Assembly: GCF_006912135.1 (NCBI RefSeq)
Contig: NZ_VIRS01000031.1
Span: 1-64,000 of the forward strand
Reading direction: 5' to 3'
Length of the DNA: 64,000 nt
Source of the DNA: Cryptosporangium phraense
GTDB lineage: Bacteria; Actinomycetota; Actinomycetes; Mycobacteriales; Cryptosporangiaceae
The notes under the pieces were generated by a model. The model did no database searches and was not told the origin of the DNA. It saw only the letters and a program-made list of their open reading frames with translations. Made by a program: the position numbers and the translations under genes. Of the stretch, positions 8,259 to 16,544 are shown in pieces. Position 1 is the stretch's first letter. Each line of letters starts with the position of its first letter.

Positions 8259-9360
8259 GAGAGGCCCCGGTCGGGAACCGGGCCACGACCGCGAAGCTGC
8301 CGTCGGGCCGGGGACCCGCGACGAGGGTCCCGTCGTGCAGCGCGGCCCGCTCCCTCATGCCGACGAGTCCGAAGCCGGCGCCCTTCCGCGGCGGCTGCGG
8401 GTCTCCGGCGGAGTTCACGACCGAGACCGTGAGTTCATCGTCGTCGCAGGTCACGTCCACCGTGGTCGGGACGTGGCCGGCGTGCCGGACCACGTTCGTC
8501 AGTGCCTCCTGCACCACCCGGTAGGCCGACTCTTCGACCAGCGGCGGCGCACTCACCGCGCCGACGTGGAGCACGATGTCGTAGCCGTCGGCGCGCAGGC
8601 GCTCGACCAGCTCGGGCAGGTCGGCCAGCGTCGGGGCGTCGACCGAATCCTCGTCGCGCACCGACTTCAGCACCGTGCGCAGCTCGTCGAGCGCGGTCCG
8701 GCTCGCGGTCTCGATCGCGCCGAGCGCGGCGCGCGCCTCGTCCGGCCGTTGATCGAGGACCACCCGGGCGACCCCGGACCGCACCGCGATCATGCTCAGC
8801 GTGTGCGACACGATGTCGTGCACGTCGGCCGAGACCCGCAGCCGCTCCTCGGCCCGGATCCGGCGGTCCGCCTCGGCCCGCAGCCGCTCCTCGTACTGCC
8901 GCCGCGTCTGCACGACGTACCCGGCCAGCCAGGCCGGGATGGCCAGGACCAGCTGGACCGCGTCCTGCTCGGTACCGGGGTGGATCGCCATCGCGATCAG
9001 CTCGCTCGCGGTCACCGCGGCGACCGCTCCGCCGGCGATCGCCAGCGATCGCCGCCACGGCAGTTGGTCGGCCACCGTCAGCACGGCGACGACGAGCGCG
9101 GGCCCGGCGTTGCTGACGTACAACGTGAAGCGGACGTCGCTCAGCGCGCCGACGATGAGCACGGCCGACACCGCGGCCAGCACCAGCACGGGGGCACGGC
9201 GCCGGAGGGCCAGCGGCGCGGCCGCCAGCAGCCCGAGCCCGACGATCGCCGCCGTCGGCCCGTGACCCGACGCCGCTCCGGCCAGGATCGGCCCCGTGTA
9301 GAGCACGAAGCTGCCCACGGCCAGGGCGACGTCGATCAGCCCGATGTTCGGCTTCCTCAT
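8251..9360 (-). CDS. Two-component sensor histidine kinase (HisKA_3 type)
   Basis: A 369-residue membrane sensor kinase. The N-terminal half (about 8-150) is hydrophobic with five or six membrane segments and no large extracellular domain, so it probably senses a signal in or at the membrane. A short coiled segment rich in Glu and Arg leads to the HisKA_3 dimerisation domain with phosphoacceptor His181 (SADVHDIVSHTLS). The HATPase domain has the N-box VVQEALTNVVRHAG and G-box GFGLVGMRERAAL. The ATG at 9360 is preceded at seven bases by TAGCGT, so the message is probably leaderless. It is followed by its cognate regulator. Confidence 0.93.
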   Translation of the reverse strand: MRKPNIGLIDVALAVGSFVLYTGPILAGAASGHGPTAAIVGLGLLAAAPLALRRRAPVLVLAAVSAVLIVGALSDVRFTLYVSNAGPALVVAVLTVADQLPWRRSLAIAGGAVAAVTASELIAMAIHPGTEQDAVQLVLAIPAWLAGYVVQTRRQYEERLRAEADRRIRAEERLRVSADVHDIVSHTLSMIAVRSGVARVVLDQRPDEARAALGAIETASRTALDELRTVLKSVRDEDSVDAPTLADLPELVERLRADGYDIVLHVGAVSAPPLVEESAYRVVQEALTNVVRHAGHVPTTVDVTCDDDELTVSVVNSAGDPQPPRKGAGFGLVGMRERAALHDGTLVAGPRPDGSFAVVARFPTGASRG

Positions 9361-9367
9361 GCGATCG

Positions 9368-9373
9368 ACGCTA
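9368..9373 (-). promoter_or_regulatory. -10 element of the histidine kinase operon
   Basis: TAGCGT on the minus strand, seven bases before the ATG at 9360; leaderless type. Confidence 0.5.
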
Positions 9374-9472
9374 ATGAGCACCCTGGTAGGGGGTCGTCAC
9401 TCCAGAGAATGACGGCACTGATCACCACCTGGTGCGACGCCTCGACGGCCGCCCGGCGCCAGGGTCGACGGC

Positions 9473-10000
9473 ATGACTCCTCGACTCTCTCGTCCCGCCC
9501 TCGTCGTCGCCGGCGTCTCTCTCGCGGCCGGGCTGCTCAGCGGCTTCGCCCTCTACGGACGCTCGCCGGAGAAGGCCCACGTCGACGGCACCGCCGCCTG
9601 GATTCCGCACTTGATCATCACCGCGGTGGTCGTCGTCTGGTTCGTGCTGGCCGCTCGTCGGAGTCCGTACGGGTGGCGGGTGGTGCTGGCGCCGCTGGCC
9701 CGGGCGACCAGCCAGCGCGTCCTGGCCACGTTCCGCTCGGTCGCCGGTCCGGTCGGTCTGCTGCGCTGTCTGGCCGTCGCGTTTCTGCTGTTCTTTGAGG
9801 CGTATCTGGCCTGGCGGATCGGGACCCAGGTGATCGCCGGGCTCGATCCGAACTTCACCGCGAACGCCTGGGGCGGCCCGGGTTACGTAGGCGCGCTGTA
9901 CTGCCACTACATCGACGGCGCGCTGATCTGCACGGTGTGCCACCTGCTGTTGATCGCGGTGACCCGGCCGTCACGTGACCGGCAGCACCAGGACGCGTAG
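9473..10000 (+). CDS. Membrane protein of unknown function
   Basis: A 175-residue membrane protein. Hydrophobic segments at about 8-28, 42-62, 92-118 and 145-165 predict four membrane helices. The third contains GLLRCLAVAFLLFFEAYLAW. Two Cys in the last helix (LICTVCHLLL) are notable but not a known metal motif. The last 30 bp overlap the convergent DUF3037 gene. I do not recognise the family. Confidence 0.7.
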   Translation: MTPRLSRPALVVAGVSLAAGLLSGFALYGRSPEKAHVDGTAAWIPHLIITAVVVVWFVLAARRSPYGWRVVLAPLARATSQRVLATFRSVAGPVGLLRCLAVAFLLFFEAYLAWRIGTQVIAGLDPNFTANAWGGPGYVGALYCHYIDGALICTVCHLLLIAVTRPSRDRQHQDA

Positions 10001-10375
10001 GAGGCGCTCGGCGTCGGCGTCCGGGTCGTTGGTGAGGCCGGTGTGCACCGGCCCGGGCTGGATCACCGTGCTCCGGGGCGCGGTGAGCCAGCGGAACCGG
10101 CGTCCGATGTCGTCCTCGCCCGCCGGACCGGTGGGCGAGGGCGAACACGTCTCCGCGGCCGCCTGCAGCGCCCGTTCGATCGCGTCGAGGTCGGCGGCCG
10201 GGTCGAGCGCCCGGAGGCGGTCGCGGTCCAGGTGGACGCGGGAGCCGAGGTAGCTGAGCGGGCGGCTGTAGAGCAGCACCCCGGCATTGATCGACTCACC
10301 CCGCTCGACCCGCGGCACCACCCGCAACACCGCGTACTCGAACACGTGCCGCTGAGCCGCCCCGGCGGCCGTCAC
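9971..10375 (-). CDS. DUF3037 protein, partner of the HipA-like kinase
   Basis: A 134-residue protein of the DUF3037 family, marked by FEYAVLRVVPRVERGESINAGVLLY near the N-terminus and HTGLTNDP near the C-terminus. It starts at a GTG that overlaps the stop of the HipA-like gene by four bases (GTGA), so the two are translationally coupled. HipA-like kinase plus DUF3037 is a recurrent gene pair in bacteria. Its role is not established; partner or regulator of the kinase is the natural guess. Confidence 0.85.
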   Translation of the reverse strand: MTAAGAAQRHVFEYAVLRVVPRVERGESINAGVLLYSRPLSYLGSRVHLDRDRLRALDPAADLDAIERALQAAAETCSPSPTGPAGEDDIGRRFRWLTAPRSTVIQPGPVHTGLTNDPDADAERLLRVLVLPVT

Positions 10376-11220
10376 TTCGACCCCTCCAGCCAGGCCGGAC
10401 GCTGCGAGGCCACGCCACGGCGGGTGCCGCGGGCGGTGGCGGCCTGCTCGACCAGCGGCGGGAGCCAGGCCGGGCGGGCGTCCAGGCGGGCCTGCAACCG
10501 GCCGACGTAGGCCTCGCGGACCGCGTCCACCGAGTCGAAGCCGGGTTCGTCGGCCAGCCAGACGTCCGGGACCTCGTCCACCGCGGCCCGCAGGGCCTGC
10601 TCCGTCACCAGCGGACTCAGCGCAGCGTCGGCCGCGTCGAGGGCGGCCGGTTCGCCGCCGGCCGGAGCGCACGCGATCAGCGCGTGCTGGGACGCGTCGT
10701 AGGGCCGGTCGGCCGACTTCGCCGCCCCGGGCCAGTTGTGGTGGAAGGTCAGCGTGGCCCCGTGGTCGATCAGGTACAGATGGCCGTGCCAGTAGAGCAT
10801 GTTCGGGTTCCGCCACGAACGGTCGACGTTGCCGACCAGGGCGTCGAACCAGAGCACGCGGCCGGCCAGTCCCGGGTCGACGCCGAACGCGGTCGCGTCG
10901 AAGTCCAGCGCCCGGGGCAGGTAGTCCAGGCCGAGGTTCAGCCCGGCGCTCGCGCGCAGCAGGTCCTGCACCTCCTGGTCGGGCTCCCCACCCGCCAGCG
11001 CGGGATCGACCTCGACCGTGACCAGGTCGGGCACCGGCAGGCCGAGCGTTTTCGCCAGCGTGCCGCAGATGATCTCGGCGATCAGCGTCTTCCGGCCCTG
11101 ACCGGCGCCGACGAACTTCACCACGTAGGTTCCGAGGTCGTCGGCCTCCATCAGGCCGGGAAGCGACCCACCCTCGCGGAGCGGCGTCACGTAGCGGACG
11201 GCGGTGACATGGGGGAGCAC
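10372..11220 (-). CDS. HipA-like kinase domain protein
   Basis: A 282-residue HipA-like kinase. It lacks the N-terminal region of classical HipA and starts directly in the kinase fold. LGTYVVKFVGAGQGRKTLIAE carries the ATP-binding Lys, LWFDALVGNVDRSWRNPNML is the catalytic loop with Asp and Asn, and HLYLIDHGATLTFHH is the DFG-equivalent metal-binding segment. True HipA phosphorylates glutamyl-tRNA synthetase; no HipB antitoxin is present here, and the partner is the coupled DUF3037 gene, so toxin-antitoxin activity should not be assumed. It starts at GTG with TAGGCT eight bases upstream. Confidence 0.85.
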   Translation of the reverse strand: MLPHVTAVRYVTPLREGGSLPGLMEADDLGTYVVKFVGAGQGRKTLIAEIICGTLAKTLGLPVPDLVTVEVDPALAGGEPDQEVQDLLRASAGLNLGLDYLPRALDFDATAFGVDPGLAGRVLWFDALVGNVDRSWRNPNMLYWHGHLYLIDHGATLTFHHNWPGAAKSADRPYDASQHALIACAPAGGEPAALDAADAALSPLVTEQALRAAVDEVPDVWLADEPGFDSVDAVREAYVGRLQARLDARPAWLPPLVEQAATARGTRRGVASQRPAWLEGSK

Positions 11221-11228
11221 AGTCCCCG

Positions 11229-11234
11229 AGCCTA
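11229..11234 (-). promoter_or_regulatory. -10 element of the HipA-like/DUF3037 operon
   Basis: TAGGCT on the minus strand, eight bases before the GTG at 11220; same hexamer as upstream of dcd and pyrE. Confidence 0.5.
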
Positions 11235-11242
11235 GGCCGCGC

Positions 11243-11989
11243 CTACGGGACGACGATCCGATAGTGCGTGGTGAGCCGCCCGTCGTCGGACAGGACGTGG
11301 AACGCGATGCTGGGTGGCAGGTCGAGGTCCATGACCTGGTCGCTCTCCCAGGGCAGTAGCAGGGTCGAGACGACGCCGGGGGCGATCAGCAGCGGCCGGC
11401 CCGCGAACGTGGACGCCGCCGCGGTGTGCGCGTGACCGGTGAGGACGGCTCTCACCTGGGGAAAGTCGGCCAGCACGGTAGCCAGGCGCCGCTCGTCGCC
11501 CAGCTTGATGGCGTCCAGATAGGGCTGGTGCACCACGACGGGCGGGTGGTGGAACGCGACCAGGGCCGGGACGTCGTCCGGGAGGTCGGAGAGGGTCGCG
11601 GTGATCCAGGCGAGCGTCTCGTCGGCGAGGCGCCCCTCGCTGCGGCCGGGGATCGACGAGTCGCAGAGCAGGAGCGCGGTGCCGCCGACGTGGTGCAGCC
11701 GGTTGATGGGCTCGTCGGAGCCGCTCGGGTCGCCGTGCAGCACCGCGCGGTAGGCCGGGCGGCGGTCGTGGTTGCCGGGGCAGTGCAGTAGGCGGTCGCG
11801 CCCGGCGAACAGCTTGGCCGCCTCCTCGTACTCGGCCGGTTCGCCGTGGTCGGCGATGTCACCGGTGACCAGGATCGCGTCGACCGGGCGGCGGAGCCGG
11901 TCGAGGTAGTCGAAGACGGCGCCGGCCCGGCGGGCGGCGCGCGGGCCGCCGTCGAAATGGAGGTCGCTGACGTGCGCGATCAAGGTCAT
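11243..11989 (-). CDS. Calcineurin-like metallophosphoesterase (CpdA-like)
   Basis: A 248-residue dinuclear metallophosphoesterase. All metal-binding motifs are in place: HVSDLHFD (residues 6-13), VTGDIADHG, CPGNHD, a His in VAFHHPP and LTGHAH. The order and length fit the CpdA/Icc group that includes cyclic-nucleotide phosphodiesterases, but true substrates vary and cAMP hydrolysis is only a possibility. No signal peptide, so cytosolic. The gene stands alone on the minus strand, its start 224 bases from the divergent hemerythrin gene. Confidence 0.88.
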   Translation of the reverse strand: MTLIAHVSDLHFDGGPRAARRAGAVFDYLDRLRRPVDAILVTGDIADHGEPAEYEEAAKLFAGRDRLLHCPGNHDRRPAYRAVLHGDPSGSDEPINRLHHVGGTALLLCDSSIPGRSEGRLADETLAWITATLSDLPDDVPALVAFHHPPVVVHQPYLDAIKLGDERRLATVLADFPQVRAVLTGHAHTAAASTFAGRPLLIAPGVVSTLLLPWESDQVMDLDLPPSIAFHVLSDDGRLTTHYRIVVP

Positions 11990-12075
11990 GAGCGGCAGCG
12001 AAGCACGGACCGGCGCGGTCGATCGGCCGTTTCACGGGAAACATGAACTCTCGGCGAGCGCTGCCCGTGCCTGTT

Positions 12076-12114
12076 GGGCCCGGCCGGGGCGGTGAGGGCG
12101 CTCCGGCCGGGCCC
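12076..12114. other. Strong hairpin in the leader of the hemerythrin gene
   Basis: Two 15-base arms (left arm GGGCCCGGCCGGGGC, one wobble pair) enclose a nine-base loop. It lies about 100 bases before the hemerythrin start, between divergent genes, with no upstream plus-strand gene to terminate. No U-tract follows. A second smaller hairpin (GTCGC/GCGAC) follows it. Confidence 0.5.
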
Positions 12115-12213
12115 GTCGCCGCTTGCGACGGCGGTCGCAGGCGGACGACAAGCCGACTGCAAGCGGGTCCGCGCAGTGTTCCGGGTGTCACCCCGACCCG
12201 GAAGGAATCCCTC

Positions 12214-12894
12214 ATGACCCGCCCGATCGACGTCCGCCCCCGCACCGCAGGCGAGCCCGTTCCCGACATCATCGGCATGAAGCTGGCCCACCGCGTGATG
12301 CTCGAGGACGCGGCCCGGCTGACCGCGCTGGCCGAGGCCCTGGCGGCCGGCCGCACCCGCTGCGACGCGACCCGGGCCAAGGCGGTGGCCGCGTACGTGA
12401 CGGACTTCGCCGACTCCGTGCACCACCACCACACCGCCGAGGACGACATCCTGTGGCCGGTGATCGAGGCGTCGGCCGGGCCGCACGTCGACCTCACCGC
12501 GCTGACCGACGACCACAGCGCGCTCGACCCACGGCTGGACCAGCTCCGTGCGGCGGCGATCCGATTCGCGGCGAGCCCGGGCGAGGACACCGCGACCGTG
12601 CTCGCGGTCGGCCTGGCCGAGCTGCGTGACCTGCTCGACGAGCACATCGCCGACGAGGAGGTGTCGGTCTTCCCGGTGATCGAGGAGTACGTGTCGGTCG
12701 CGAACTGGAAGGAGGTCGAGACGCGGATCCAGAAGCGCGCGTCGCTGACGTTCGAGGCCCCCCGGGTGGTCGCGGCGATGACGCCCGAGGAGTACGCCGC
12801 TCTCCGGGCCGAGGCCCCGCTGCCGATCCGGATCATGATCAAGCTGCTGGTCCCTCGATTCGCCAAGCGCGAACGCCTGGTCTTCGCCGGGTGA
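12214..12894 (+). CDS. Hemerythrin HHE domain protein
   Basis: A 226-residue protein with a hemerythrin-like four-helix bundle (about residues 20-165) that should bind a non-haem di-iron centre. The metal ligands are spread as expected: GMKLAHRVMLEDAARL, SVHHHHTAEDDILWPVIE, DDHSALD and LLDEHIADEEVSVFPVIEE. The C-terminal about 55 residues are basic and outside the domain. The ATG at 12214 is chosen because GAAGGAA lies seven bases before it and the domain follows directly; the frame is open upstream. Such proteins act in oxygen, NO or iron sensing and stress; the exact role is unknown. A strong hairpin lies in its upstream leader. Confidence 0.88.
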   Translation: MTRPIDVRPRTAGEPVPDIIGMKLAHRVMLEDAARLTALAEALAAGRTRCDATRAKAVAAYVTDFADSVHHHHTAEDDILWPVIEASAGPHVDLTALTDDHSALDPRLDQLRAAAIRFAASPGEDTATVLAVGLAELRDLLDEHIADEEVSVFPVIEEYVSVANWKEVETRIQKRASLTFEAPRVVAAMTPEEYAALRAEAPLPIRIMIKLLVPRFAKRERLVFAG

Positions 12895-12908
12895 CGCCCA
12901 CGCGGGCG

Positions 12909-15900
12909 TCAGAAACCGAGCGCTCGGAGTTCGTCCGCCACCCGGTCGTGGACCCGCTCCGCGCCGGCCCGGTGGGCGGCGGCCGCGGTGGTGTCGCCGA
13001 GCAGGTCGGCCACCGCGGCCAGCGCGTCGTCGACCGGGCCGACCGGCATCGTGCCGGAATCGAGCCCGGCGACCCGGCCCGCGTACGGCACCAGCGCGTC
13101 CCGGGCGGCGGTCGCCTCGGCCACGTCGCCGAGGCGGACGGCCGTGTGCGCCCGCAGCGCCATGGTCACCAGCCAGTAGTAGTCCCGGGCGACCGTCGGC
13201 GCCCGGACCGGCCAGGCGGCCCGCGCGTCCGCCTCGCGCCCGGCGTCCAGCAGGATCAGGACCACGACCTCGGTGAGCGCGCCCGGCAGCGCGCCGTGCA
13301 GCCAGATCGCGTCGGCCTCCATCGGCGAGAGGTCGCCGCGGGCGAACCCGGCCGCGAAGCGGCCGACCATCGCCATCAGCCCACCGTTCGTCGCACCCGC
13401 CTCGGCCAGCCGGGCCGCGACCGTCTCGTACCGCTCCCGGCCCTCGTCGAACCGGCCGGCGAGCACCAGCAGCACCCCGGAGAAGATCCCCAGCACCCCG
13501 ACCAGGTGCCCCAGCTGACCGCTGTTCGACAGCGCGATCGCCTGGTCGACGTGCGCTTTCGCCTGCACCAGGTCGGTGTGCGCGGCCGCGGCCAGGAACA
13601 ACAGCCAGTGCGCGACCGCCTGGTACTCCACCAACCCGGCCGCGGTCGCGACGTCGAGCAGCTCCGCGGCCAGCGCGTCGCGCTGCTCGACCAGGTCCGG
13701 CCCGAGCGACTGGTACGTGCGCACGTTGAGCGCCTCGCACAGCAGCCTCGGGTTCCCCTCGGCCCGGGCCAGCTCGAGCGCTTCCGCGCTCGCGCGCAGC
13801 GCCTCGTCGTCGTCCTCGCCCTCGATCTCCCGGAACAGCGCGGTCAACAACGTGATTCGGACGCTTCGCGGAAGCGCGTTCCCGTCCTCTAGTTTCACGT
13901 GAAGCAGCTCGATCAGCTCGGGGCTGACCGTGCTCTGATCGCGGACCCGCCACACGAGCGGGGCGTCCCAGGCCGCCAGCGCGGCGACCAGACGGTCGTC
14001 GTCACCGCGCCCGACGGCGATCCGGACCGCGGTGTGCTGCTGGGCCCGCGCGGTCACCGCGTCACCGGCTCTGGCGTGCGCGGAGATCGATCCGAGCAGC
14101 AGGTCGAGCAGGTCCGCGTCGGTCCGGGTGCCGGACAGGTCGTGCAGCCGGACCGCGGTGGCCCACTGGCGGGCGGCTTCACCGAGTGCGCCGAGCGACT
14201 CGGCCGCGCGGGCCGCCGCGACGACGTACCCGATCGCGTCGTCGGCCGTGGCGGCACTCGCCGACGCGACCGCGTGGTGGGCGAGCGTCGTCGCGTCGGC
14301 CCGCTGGGCGGCCAGCGTCTGCAGCGCGGCGGCGTGCAGGCGGGTCCGGCGCAGGACCGGGGTGTCGGCGTACAGCGTGTCGCGGATCAGCGCGTGCGCG
14401 AACCGCACCCGGCCCGGCGCCGGCTCGTCGAGCAACCCGGCCAGCACCGCGCTCTCCAGGGCGTCGATCACCTCGTCGGGATCGCGGTGGGCGACGTCGG
14501 CCAGCAGGTCGACGTCGACCTCACGACCGAGGACCGCAGCCTGACGCAGGACGGTCACCGACGGACCGGGCAGCCGGGCGATCCGGCGGCGCAGGACGTC
14601 GCCGACGCCGGTCGGGACCGTCTCGCGGGCCGCCGCGGTGCCCTCGGCGGCCATCAGCCGGGCCAGCTCGCGGACGAACAGCGGGTTGCCGCCGGTGCGC
14701 TCGCGCAGCAGCGCGATGACCTCGCCGTCGACGTGCGGAAGCCCGGCGGTGCGGGCGAGCTGCTCGATTCCGGTGTCGTCGAGGCCGGTCAGCGACTCGC
14801 GGTGAGCGCTGGCGACGGCGAGCGCGGCGCGGGTGGCGGCGAGCTGGTCGTCGGCCTCCGAGGCCCGGTAGGTGGCGAGCACGACGACCGGCTCCGGCCC
14901 GATCTGGTCGACGATCTGGCGCAGCAGTTGGAGCGTGAGGCCGTCGGCGCGGTGGACGTCGTCGAGCACGACCAGGACCGGGGCGCGCTCCGCGGCCGCG
15001 GTGACCTGCGCAGCCACCGCGCGGGCCAGCCAGAACGCATCTCCGGCCGAGCCCTCGGCCGGTCGGTCGGCGAGCAGGGGCGCGAGTGACGGGTGGTCGG
15101 CGTCACCGGGGAGCGCGCGGACGACCTCGCTCCAGGCCCAGGCGGGCGGAGCGCCGTCGACCTCGGGGCAGCGGCCCCAGGCGATCTGCCAGCCCTGGCT
15201 CCGCAGGTGGGCGGTGATCGCCTCGGCGAGGGTCGTCTTGCCTGCCCCGGCCTCGCCGGCGATCCAGACGACGCCCGCACCGGCCCGGCCGTCGATGGTC
15301 TGAAGAATGCGGCCGGCCGCCGGGGAGGGCGCGGGGTCGCCGGACGCTGGGGTGGCCGACGCGGGGGTGGCGGACGCGGGGGCAGCCGGGTCGGGGGCGG
15401 CCACGCGGGCCGGGCGGGCCGGGCGGGCTGGGGCGAGCAGATCCGGGGACTGGGCCAGCATCGCCGACTCGAGATCGCGCAGCGCCGGGCCGGGATCGAT
15501 GCCCAGTTCGTCGGCCAGGTGGCGGCGGGCCCGGCGCAGCGTCGCCAGCGCGTCCGCCTGACGTCCGCTGCGATAGAGCGCGAGGCTCAGCAGCCGGACG
15601 GCGTCCTCGCGGGTGGGGTGGTCGTGCAGGTGACGTTCCAGGTCCGGCACGAGCACTGCGGCCTCGCCGAGCGCGAGCTCGGCGTCCGCCCGGCTCTCCA
15701 GGGCCACCAGACGCAGACCGTTCAGCCGGGTGATCTCGGGACCGGCCCAGGACGTGTCCGCGGCCTCGGCGTAAGCCGGGCCGGACCAGCAGTCGAGCGC
15801 TTCGGTCAGCAGTGCACTGCGGGTCGCCGGATCGGCGGTGGCCTGGGCCCGGGTGAGGAGCGCGTCGAAGCGCCAGGCGTCGACCGCGTCGTCGGGGAGC

Positions 15901-16193
15901 GCGAGCGCGTAGCCCGGAGCGGCGCTGACCAGGACGGTCGCGGCCGTGCGGCGGGCCCGGTCGGGCTCCAGCGCGCGTCGCAGGTGGGAGATGTGCACCT
16001 GGAGCGTGGCCAGGGCCTTGGGCGGCGGCTCGCCCTCCCAGAGGTCGTCGATCAGACGGTCGGTCGAGACCACGTGGCCGCCGGCGACCGCGAGCCGGGC
16101 GACGACCGACCGCTGACGAGGTCCACCCAGGTCAACGGGGACGCCGTCGAGCGTGGCCCGCACCGGACCGAGCACCGACAGCGAGGGGGTCAC
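12909..16193 (-). CDS. SARP/BTAD regulator with AAA ATPase and TPR region (AfsR-like)
   Basis: A 1,094-residue transcriptional activator. Residues 1-95 form the OmpR-type winged helix (SLSVLGPVRATLDG, then ALATLQVHISHLRRALEP); about 95-245 are the BTAD domain (YRSGRQADALATLRRARRHL). An Ala/Pro linker (about 255-295) leads to an NTPase with Walker A GEAGAGKTT near residue 315 and Walker B VLVVLDDVHRAD. The rest is helical repeat, probably TPR-like. Family members often control secondary metabolism, but no biosynthetic cluster adjoins it. The GTG start has TATGTT eight bases upstream, with a perfect inverted repeat immediately upstream of that. Confidence 0.93.
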   Translation of the reverse strand: MTPSLSVLGPVRATLDGVPVDLGGPRQRSVVARLAVAGGHVVSTDRLIDDLWEGEPPPKALATLQVHISHLRRALEPDRARRTAATVLVSAAPGYALALPDDAVDAWRFDALLTRAQATADPATRSALLTEALDCWSGPAYAEAADTSWAGPEITRLNGLRLVALESRADAELALGEAAVLVPDLERHLHDHPTREDAVRLLSLALYRSGRQADALATLRRARRHLADELGIDPGPALRDLESAMLAQSPDLLAPARPARPARVAAPDPAAPASATPASATPASGDPAPSPAAGRILQTIDGRAGAGVVWIAGEAGAGKTTLAEAITAHLRSQGWQIAWGRCPEVDGAPPAWAWSEVVRALPGDADHPSLAPLLADRPAEGSAGDAFWLARAVAAQVTAAAERAPVLVVLDDVHRADGLTLQLLRQIVDQIGPEPVVVLATYRASEADDQLAATRAALAVASAHRESLTGLDDTGIEQLARTAGLPHVDGEVIALLRERTGGNPLFVRELARLMAAEGTAAARETVPTGVGDVLRRRIARLPGPSVTVLRQAAVLGREVDVDLLADVAHRDPDEVIDALESAVLAGLLDEPAPGRVRFAHALIRDTLYADTPVLRRTRLHAAALQTLAAQRADATTLAHHAVASASAATADDAIGYVVAAARAAESLGALGEAARQWATAVRLHDLSGTRTDADLLDLLLGSISAHARAGDAVTARAQQHTAVRIAVGRGDDDRLVAALAAWDAPLVWRVRDQSTVSPELIELLHVKLEDGNALPRSVRITLLTALFREIEGEDDDEALRASAEALELARAEGNPRLLCEALNVRTYQSLGPDLVEQRDALAAELLDVATAAGLVEYQAVAHWLLFLAAAAHTDLVQAKAHVDQAIALSNSGQLGHLVGVLGIFSGVLLVLAGRFDEGRERYETVAARLAEAGATNGGLMAMVGRFAAGFARGDLSPMEADAIWLHGALPGALTEVVVLILLDAGREADARAAWPVRAPTVARDYYWLVTMALRAHTAVRLGDVAEATAARDALVPYAGRVAGLDSGTMPVGPVDDALAAVADLLGDTTAAAAHRAGAERVHDRVADELRALGF

Positions 16194-16201
16194 GAGTGGA
16201 G

Positions 16202-16207
16202 AACATA
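16202..16207 (-). promoter_or_regulatory. -10 element of the SARP gene
   Basis: TATGTT on the minus strand, eight bases before the GTG at 16193. Confidence 0.5.
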
Positions 16208-16221
16208 ACCCGGAACGGGTT
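16207..16221. promoter_or_regulatory. Inverted repeat at the SARP promoter
   Basis: AACCCG-GAA-CGGGTT: perfect six-base arms around three bases, abutting the upstream edge of the SARP -10 element and touching the stop codon of the DUF6510 gene. Candidate operator or activator site. Confidence 0.45.
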
Positions 16222-16514
16222 CAGACGGTCGGGTCGGCCGGAATGCTCAGGCAGGACAGACCGCTGACGTCGAGCCAGGTGCCGCTCGGGGTGGTGACGA
16301 GGCTGAGCAGCTCGGAGCCGCAGCCGCGACAGCGCATGACCAGGCCGGGCCCACCGAAGTAGACGCGGGTGTCGGCGAGCATCGACGTGCGACCGCACGT
16401 GGAGCACTGGCCGCGGACGGTCGTCGGCTCGACCGCGAGCAGCTCCTGGAGCGGACCGGCGGCGGCGTTGCCGTCGACGTAGCCGTAATCGGTCTCGGTC
16501 TCCACGGGGGTCAT
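16221..16514 (-). CDS. DUF6510 zinc-ribbon-like protein
   Basis: A 97-residue protein of the DUF6510 family. Two Cys pairs, QCSTCGRTS and MRCRGCGSE, separated by about 25 residues, should bind one zinc ion as a ribbon. The N-terminus DYGYVDGNAAAGPLQELL is a family hallmark. It is upstream of the SARP gene on the same strand, with the SARP promoter beginning at its stop codon, so the two may be partly cotranscribed. Function unknown. Confidence 0.82.
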   Translation of the reverse strand: MTPVETETDYGYVDGNAAAGPLQELLAVEPTTVRGQCSTCGRTSMLADTRVYFGGPGLVMRCRGCGSELLSLVTTPSGTWLDVSGLSCLSIPADPTV

Positions 16515-16544
16515 CTTGCCGCGTGCGGGAGCGGCCGTCGAGCG

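Noticed and set aside
10372-11220. HipA toxin of a HipBA toxin-antitoxin system
   Set aside because: No HipB-like gene adjoins it and the N-terminal region of HipA is missing; only the kinase fold can be claimed.
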